DNA of 64,000 bases from CAMLIZ01 sp966212505 (GTDB taxonomy: Bacteria > Pseudomonadota > Gammaproteobacteria > Burkholderiales > Burkholderiaceae_C). Position numbers and translations under genes: made by a program. Where the stretch lies: NCBI GenBank assembly GCA_966212505.1, contig CBIHRS010000015.1, forward strand, positions 1 to 64,000. Direction: 5' to 3'. Below the pieces are notes generated by a model, which saw only the letters and a list, made by a program, of their open reading frames with translations, searched no databases and was not told the DNA's origin. Within the stretch, counting starts at the first letter, position 1, and every line of letters begins with the position of its first letter. Shown piece after piece: positions 58,734-64,000 of this stretch.

Positions 58734-60374
58734 TCAGAACGACCAGCTCAGGCGCGCGAACGCATTCCACTTGCGCTGTTCGGGCACCACGCCGCGCAGC
58801 CCCTTGGCCGCGGTGAGCGAGAGCGTGGTGTTGTGCCAGCCGCTCCAGTTGAGCCCCAGGCCCGCGCCGGTGGGATGCACGGTGGGGTTGATCGAGCGCA
58901 CCGCGCTGGTGTCGACGAAGCCGTACACATCGGTGCGCGCGCCGGCCAGCGTCCAGCCGTCGTAGTGCAGCTCGGCGATGGCGAGCACGCCGCCGTCGCC
59001 GCTGATCTGCCCCGGCTCGTAGCCGCGCACCGAGGCCGGCCCACCCACCGAGAAGGCCAGCGCGCCCGGCAGGCTCTTGTGGCTGGCGAACTGCCAGCTC
59101 AGCTGCGCGAGGCCATACCACGCGCTCTCGTTCAGCCGGTAGAGCAGGCTGCTGTCGCCGGTGAGCAGGTTGACGCTGGTCGACTGCTCGGGCAGCAGCT
59201 TGTTGCGCGCATGCGCGGCCGACAGCACCGGGTTGAAGCTCCACTGCCAGCGCTCGCCGCTCAGCGTCATCGGCGCGCCGAGGTTGAGGCGGGTGATCGC
59301 ATAGTGGCTCACCGCGACGCCGCGCACGTCGTTCGACGAATCGCTGAGCTGCAGGCCGCCGGTGAGGCTGAGCCAGAAGCGTTGGGACGAGTGGGCGAGC
59401 CAGCTGCTGTCGAGCCCCAGGCTGCTGCCGTCGCCCTTGACGTCGATGTCCTTGAAGTCGCCGGCGATCATCTTCGTGCGGCTCAGCGAGGCGCTGGCCC
59501 CCAGCCGCCAGCCGCTGGTCTGCACCGGCGCGTTGTACGACAGCGAGAGCGCCTGCGAGCCCTGCGAGGCGGTGAGGTAGGCGAACGAACGGTCGCCATC
59601 GGTGAAGAGCTTCTGGCGCCGCACCAGCGCCCCCAGCTCGACCCGGCCCGAGCTCTTGTAGCCGTAGTTGTCGACGAACACCTGCCCGCCGGTGCGGGCC
59701 GGCTCCTGCACCGACAGCACCAGGTCGGTCTGGCCGAAGTTCTGCCCGGCGCGCAGTGCGGCCTGCAGCTTGGCCTCGTTGATGCGGTTGAAGCGGGCCA
59801 GGTCGGCCTCGAGCCGGCGCGCATCGAGGTCGGTGCCCGGCGTGGCGCCGTGCACCCATTGCTGGACCCACGGCGCCGCGAGGTACTGGTTGTTCTCGAC
59901 CACCACCTGGCCCAGCGTGCCCTCGACCAGCTGCACCACCACCGTGCCGTCCTTCACCTGCTGCTCGGGCAGCGTGGCCGCCGCGGTGAAGATGCCCTGG
60001 CTGCGGTAGAGCTGGTTGACGCCCTGCACCAGGCCCTGAAGGTCGGACCAGCGCACCTCGCGGCCCATGAACGGCTGCGCCGCCGCCGAGAGCTGCTCGC
60101 GCGTGAGGTGGCGCGAGCTGGTGAAGCGCACGCGCTGCAGCACGAACGACGGGCCGGTGTCGGCCGGCGCGGCCTCGCCGGCAGCGGCAGGCGCCTTGGG
60201 CGCGGCCTGCTGCCGCTCCTGCAGCAGCTTCTCGCGGCGCAGGCGCTCCTGCTCCTGCTGGGCGGGGTCGGCCGAGGGGGGCAGCGCGGGCACGGTCTGC
60301 GCCAGGGCGGGGAGCACGGCATGCAGGCTCAGCGCCAGGGCCATCCAGTGCGGTCGTCGGATCGTCACGGTCAT
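58734..60374 (-). CDS. Two-partner secretion transporter TpsB (FhaC/ShlB family)
   Basis: About 546 residues: signal peptide (MALALSLHAVLPALAQ), a proline/glutamine-rich plug-linker helix, two POTRA domains (SFVLQRVRFTSSRHLTREQL and later), and a 16-strand beta-barrel with the conserved VRGYE near residue 456 and a terminal F. It exports the TpsA protein whose gene stops only 12 nt upstream of this start. A GTG at 60383 in the same frame would leave only 3 nt between the genes. Gene order TpsA then TpsB, both on the minus strand. Confidence 0.93.
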   Translation of the reverse strand: MTVTIRRPHWMALALSLHAVLPALAQTVPALPPSADPAQQEQERLRREKLLQERQQAAPKAPAAAGEAAPADTGPSFVLQRVRFTSSRHLTREQLSAAAQPFMGREVRWSDLQGLVQGVNQLYRSQGIFTAAATLPEQQVKDGTVVVQLVEGTLGQVVVENNQYLAAPWVQQWVHGATPGTDLDARRLEADLARFNRINEAKLQAALRAGQNFGQTDLVLSVQEPARTGGQVFVDNYGYKSSGRVELGALVRRQKLFTDGDRSFAYLTASQGSQALSLSYNAPVQTSGWRLGASASLSRTKMIAGDFKDIDVKGDGSSLGLDSSWLAHSSQRFWLSLTGGLQLSDSSNDVRGVAVSHYAITRLNLGAPMTLSGERWQWSFNPVLSAAHARNKLLPEQSTSVNLLTGDSSLLYRLNESAWYGLAQLSWQFASHKSLPGALAFSVGGPASVRGYEPGQISGDGGVLAIAELHYDGWTLAGARTDVYGFVDTSAVRSINPTVHPTGAGLGLNWSGWHNTTLSLTAAKGLRGVVPEQRKWNAFARLSWSF

Positions 60375-60386
60375 TGTCTTCACGGG

Positions 60387-63300
60387 TTACTGCAAGGCGC
60401 CGATGAGCAGGTCGTCGTCGCGGACTTCGGCGGACTCTTCGTCCTGCTTGTTGTGCGAGGCGGTGGGTGAGCGCGGCGAGGTGGTGTTGACCGCCGGCGC
60501 TTCGCCCCGGCGCGGGTCGGGCAGCGTGAGCCAGCCGCCGAAGATGGGCATCGGCGCCAGGCTCACGCGCGGCAGGCGCCACTGCGTCCACGTGATGTCC
60601 TGCGACAGCTGCTCGGTGCTCAGGCGGTAGAACGCCGTCTGCGCATCGAAGGCCACCTCGTCGGGCCGGTGGAAATACAGCGCGATCGGCGACTGGAACC
60701 GCGTGACCAGCGCATCGGTGAACAGCGAGGTGCCCGCCAGCTGCAGCCAGAAGCTGCCCTGCGGCGTGATCAGCTGGGCATCGGCCTCGCGCGCGGCGGG
60801 GTTCACGTTGTCCAGGCTGACCTTCACCGCGGCGGTGTCGAGGGTGAGCGCACCGCTGGCGCTCGCATCGCGCAGCACCACGTCGAGCGGCAGGCTGAGC
60901 TCGCCGTTGCGGGTGTAGAGCTTGTCGATCTCCACGCGCTGGGTGCCGGTGACCGACACGTTGACGTTGTCGGCGCGGGCACCGTCGAAACCGGTGAGCG
61001 TGAGCGTGGTGAGCGGCGCGCCGGCCGAGTCGATGCGCATCGCGATGTTCGGCGCGGCCACGCTCAGCGGGCCGCCGCCCTTCAGCGTGAGCTGGTCGAT
61101 CTCGAGCGCATCGCGCGAGTTGAGGCTGCCCTGCGACATCGTCATCTGCTGGCCGCTGACCTTGCCGTCGACCCACAGCCAGGGGTTGCCCAGCAGGTGG
61201 TCGAAGGTGAGGCTGCCGTGCACCGTGAGGCGCACGTCGCCGTTCTCGGCGCTGAGCAGCGGCGAATACACGCCGCGCTCGACGATCAGGTTGATGTCGC
61301 CCTGCGTGGTGGCCACGCTGAGCCACGGCGCATCGACCACCAGCGGGTCGCCCAGCCCCAGGCCGGCGTTGATCGTCGTGTGGGTGCCGGCCGAGCCGGT
61401 GCCGATGTGCACCGGCGCATCGTTGCGGCCGCTCAGCGTGCCGCCGGCCGACAGGTCGAGCACATCGCCATGCACGCTCACCGACGACAGCAGCACGTCG
61501 CCCGCGGCCTGCAGGCGCATCGAGCCTTCGGCCGCGATGCTGCTGCCCTGCCCCATGGTCCACGACGCCGCTCCGACATCGAGCGCGCCCGCGACGCGCG
61601 TCGCCTGGCCGGCCGCCTGCGTGCCCTGGCCGGCTGAATGCAGCGTGGCCGCACCGCCGACATCGACATTGCCGACGAGCGACAGGCTGCCGCCCGCGGT
61701 GACGGCCAGATCGCCGCCGAACGCTGCCGCCTCGTTGAAGCCGACATTGCCGCCGGCATCGATCACTAGGTTCCGGCCTGCGCTGAACTGCGCCAGTGCG
61801 ACACCCGAAGTCGTCGCGATGGTCGCGTCTCCCTGCACCTGGGCCTGGCTGCCTGCGCCCATCGCGAACGAGTCGGACTGGATGCCGAGATCGCCGCCGA
61901 CGGTGACGGTCTTCGCCGCGGCCAGCGTGATGGCGTGCGCGGCTGACAGCGTGGCGTCGCCACCCACCGTCGCATCGTCGCGCAGCGCCATTGCGCCGCC
62001 AGCATCGAGCTGCAGCGAGCCAGCGGACTTCAGCAATGCGAGTTGCTGGTCGCCGGAAGTCTTGATGCGCAGGGAACCGGCATCGATGGAGGCGCCGTTG
62101 CCCATCGTCCACGATGCCGCCTCGACGTCGAGGGCGCTGGCCACGCGGACCCGTTCAGCAGCCGCCTGCGTCCCTGCACCGGTCACGCGCAGCGTGGCCG
62201 CCCCGTTCACATCCAGCGTGCCGACGAGGGCGAAATCACCACCGGAAGTCAGCGTGAGATCGCCGCCCACGGCAGTGGCTTCGTTGAAGCCGACACTGCC
62301 GCCTGCGTCGATCACCAGCCCTTGGGCCGTGCCGAACTGCGCCAGCGTCACGCCAGAAGTCGTCGTGATGGCGGCGTTGCCGCCGATCTGAGCCTGGCTG
62401 CCGGCCCCCATCGTGAACGAGTCGGATCGAACCCCGAGATCGCCACGGACGTTGACGGTCTTCGCGGCCGCCAGCGTGATGGCTTGCCCCGCCGACAGCG
62501 AGGCGTCAGTGCCCACCGTGACATCGTCGCCCAAGGCCATCGCGCCGCCAGCATCGAGCTGCAGCGACCCCGCGGACTTCAGCAACGCGAGTTGCTGGTC
62601 ACCGGAAGTCTTGATGCGCAGCGAACCGGCATCGATAGCAGCGCCGTTGCCCATCGTCCAGGACGCGGCTTCAACGTCGAGCGCGTTTGAAACAGAGGTC
62701 CGTTCACCAGCTGCCTGAGCCCCTGCACCGGTTACGCGCAGCGTGGCCGCGCCGTTCACATCGAGGGCACCGACAAGAGCGAGATCGCCGCCAGAGGTCA
62801 GCGCGAGATCACTGCCCACGGTGGCGGCCTCGTTGAAGCCGACACTGCCGCCTGCGTCGATGACCAGGTTCCGGCCCGTGCTGAACTGCGCCAGCGCGAT
62901 GCGAGAACGCGTGGCGACGGTTGCATCGCCACCGACCTGGGCTTGGCTGCGCGCCCCCATCGTGAACGAATCGGATCGGACGCTGAGATTGCCACCAACG
63001 TGGACGGTCTTCGCGTCGGCCAGCGTGATGGCTTGCGCGGCGGACAGCGAGGCGTTGCCGCCCACCGTCACGTTGTCGCCCAGCACCACCGCGCCACTGG
63101 CATCGAGTTGCAGCGAGCCGGTGGCCTTCAGCAACGCGAGTTGCTGATCGTTCGAGGTCTTGAGGCGCAGCGAGCCGGCATCGATGGAGGCGCCATCGCC
63201 CATGGTCCACGAGGCGGCCTCGATATCGAGGGCGTTGGCCACCTGGGCATGTTCGCCTGCTGCTTGCATCCCTGCACCGGTCACGCGCAGCGTGGCCGCG

Positions 63301-64000
63301 CCGGCCACGTCGAGCGCGCCGATCAGCGTGAGGTCACCGCCAGCGGTCAGCGTGAGATCGCCACCCACCGCGGTGGCTTCGGTGAAGCCGACGTTGCCGC
63401 CAGCATCGATCGCCAGGCTGTGGCCCGCGCTGACCTGCGCCAGCGTCATGCCGGCGTTGGTGGCAAGGGTCGCGCTGCCGCCGATCTGAACCTTGCTGCC
63501 CGCACCCATCGTGAGCGAATCAGACTGGCTGGTCAGATCGCCGCCGATGTTGACGGTCTTCATGGCCGCCAGTGTGATGGCTTGCACGGCTGACAGTGAG
63601 GCATTGCCGCCCACCGTCACGTTGTCGCCCAGCGCCATCGCGCCGCCGGCATCGAGCTGCAGCGCTGCCCCGGTCTTCAACAACGCGAGTTGCTGATCGT
63701 TCGAGGTCTTGAGGCGCAGCGAGCCGGCATCGATGGAGGCGCCATCGCCCATGGTCCACGAGGCGGCCTCGATATCGAGGGCGTTGGCCACCTGGGCATG
63801 TTCGCCTGCTGCTTGCATCCCTGCACCGGTCACGCGCAGCGTGGCCGCGCCGGCCACGTCGAGCGCGCCGATCAGCGTGAGGTCACCGCCAGCGGTCAGC
63901 GTGAGATCGCCACCCACCGCGGTGGCTTCGGTGAAGCCGACGTTGCCGCCAGCATCGATCGCCAGGCTGTGGCCCGCGCTGACCTGCGCCAGCGTCATGC
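60387..64000 (-). CDS. TpsA haemagglutinin-like exoprotein, N-terminus outside the window
   Basis: An uninterrupted frame of at least 1,203 residues continuing past position 64000, so the signal peptide and TPS secretion domain are not seen. The visible part consists of beta-helix repeats rich in GGDLTL, SLQLDAGGA and TLRVTGAG, in 183-residue units (549 bp) for at least four and a half copies, then a C-terminal region of about 370 residues (from about 61500) that has no repeat, with an acidic, hydrophilic tail (KQDEESAEVRDDDLLIGALQ). Probably a surface adhesin or contact-dependent factor. It lacks a recognisable CDI toxin domain. The adjoining TpsB is its transporter. Confidence 0.9.
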   Translation of the reverse strand, partial: MTLAQVSAGHSLAIDAGGNVGFTEATAVGGDLTLTAGGDLTLIGALDVAGAATLRVTGAGMQAAGEHAQVANALDIEAASWTMGDGASIDAGSLRLKTSNDQQLALLKTGAALQLDAGGAMALGDNVTVGGNASLSAVQAITLAAMKTVNIGGDLTSQSDSLTMGAGSKVQIGGSATLATNAGMTLAQVSAGHSLAIDAGGNVGFTEATAVGGDLTLTAGGDLTLIGALDVAGAATLRVTGAGMQAAGEHAQVANALDIEAASWTMGDGASIDAGSLRLKTSNDQQLALLKATGSLQLDASGAVVLGDNVTVGGNASLSAAQAITLADAKTVHVGGNLSVRSDSFTMGARSQAQVGGDATVATRSRIALAQFSTGRNLVIDAGGSVGFNEAATVGSDLALTSGGDLALVGALDVNGAATLRVTGAGAQAAGERTSVSNALDVEAASWTMGNGAAIDAGSLRIKTSGDQQLALLKSAGSLQLDAGGAMALGDDVTVGTDASLSAGQAITLAAAKTVNVRGDLGVRSDSFTMGAGSQAQIGGNAAITTTSGVTLAQFGTAQGLVIDAGGSVGFNEATAVGGDLTLTSGGDFALVGTLDVNGAATLRVTGAGTQAAAERVRVASALDVEAASWTMGNGASIDAGSLRIKTSGDQQLALLKSAGSLQLDAGGAMALRDDATVGGDATLSAAHAITLAAAKTVTVGGDLGIQSDSFAMGAGSQAQVQGDATIATTSGVALAQFSAGRNLVIDAGGNVGFNEAAAFGGDLAVTAGGSLSLVGNVDVGGAATLHSAGQGTQAAGQATRVAGALDVGAASWTMGQGSSIAAEGSMRLQAAGDVLLSSVSVHGDVLDLSAGGTLSGRNDAPVHIGTGSAGTHTTINAGLGLGDPLVVDAPWLSVATTQGDINLIVERGVYSPLLSAENGDVRLTVHGSLTFDHLLGNPWLWVDGKVSGQQMTMSQGSLNSRDALEIDQLTLKGGGPLSVAAPNIAMRIDSAGAPLTTLTLTGFDGARADNVNVSVTGTQRVEIDKLYTRNGELSLPLDVVLRDASASGALTLDTAAVKVSLDNVNPAAREADAQLITPQGSFWLQLAGTSLFTDALVTRFQSPIALYFHRPDEVAFDAQTAFYRLSTEQLSQDITWTQWRLPRVSLAPMPIFGGWLTLPDPRRGEAPAVNTTSPRSPTASHNKQDEESAEVRDDDLLIGALQ
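61803..64000 (-). repeat. Tandem 549-bp repeats in the TpsA gene
   Basis: Unit boundaries on the minus strand fall at 63998, 63449, 62900, 62351 and 61802, exactly 549 bp apart; the last unit is partial. The two outermost units are identical for at least 318 bp (63133-63451 versus 63682-64000), while the others have drifted. The array continues beyond the window. Confidence 0.95.

Noticed and set aside
60375..60383. GTG start of the TpsB gene at 60383
   Set aside because: Possible, but an ATG nine bases downstream is the more usual start; the choice changes only three residues.
61803..64000. Tandem repeats as a possible CRISPR array
   Set aside because: Units are 549 bp, contiguous and in frame with a TpsA protein; there are no short repeats with unique spacers.

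Overview
The window reads as the chromosome of a high-GC betaproteobacterium, most likely Burkholderiales of the Rubrivivax/Leptothrix/Piscinibacter type. This is inferred from GC-rich codon use throughout, a phasin (polyhydroxyalkanoate granules), a DcaP-type porin, a P. aeruginosa-style two-subunit arginine succinyltransferase, and many LysR regulators. There is no phage, insertion sequence, CRISPR array or rRNA. One tRNA gene, tRNA-Ala(CGC), lies at 4400-4475.

Layout. 1-3.3 kb: peroxide defence, with ahpD (edge fragment), ahpC under an OxyR-like site, then the trio rubrerythrin / two-cluster Fe-S protein / DUF3501. 3.4-6.6 kb: an esterase, tRNA-Ala, a canonical chemoreceptor and a small exported protein. 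6.6-25.8 kb: a very large arginine/glutamate catabolic block, all on the minus strand: orphan binding protein, astC, two astA paralogues, astD, astB, a cationic amino acid ABC importer, a DcaP-like porin, a chemoreceptor paired with a LivK-type binding protein, a short NAD-glutamate dehydrogenase, astE and an ArgR-like AraC regulator. The genes would take arginine from outer-membrane entry through succinylation to glutamate and on to 2-oxoglutarate, with sensing and regulation in the same strand run. 25.8-31.5 kb: a LuxR-type regulator, two unknown genes, dgcA-dgcN (D-glutamate to N-acetyl-L-glutamate) and a type II NADH dehydrogenase. One 18-bp near-palindromic operator sequence occurs before the orphan binding protein/LuxR gene and twice before dgcN, which suggests a regulon joining them.

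31.5-44.7 kb: LysR regulators, an M50 membrane protease, a DctB/DctD-like two-component pair facing a GltI-like binding protein, a thioredoxin-reductase-like enzyme, LysE/ArgP with a clear ArgP-type palindrome, and an EnvZ/OmpR-type pair. At 33184-33263 is a candidate small RNA: a GCGATCGC stem holding a CU-rich anti-Shine-Dalgarno loop, followed by a terminator. 44.9-47.4 kb: a DUF2147 protein, a DipZ-like CcdA-thioredoxin fusion, a single-domain response regulator and an unknown small gene. 47.4-52 kb: an AraC regulator with a PAS-like region, an M9 collagenase and a GH18 chitinase with a 23-proline linker. 52-58.7 kb: phasin with a PhaR-like operator, a hybrid kinase, a divergent erythromycin-esterase/phosphoribosyltransferase pair and an MltB-type transglycosylase. 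58.7-64 kb: a two-partner secretion system whose TpsA runs off the window and is built of exact 549-bp tandem repeats.

Limits: all assignments come from reading translated motifs. No database search was run. Start codons were chosen from ribosome-binding sites and gene overlaps, and alternatives are given where they matter.
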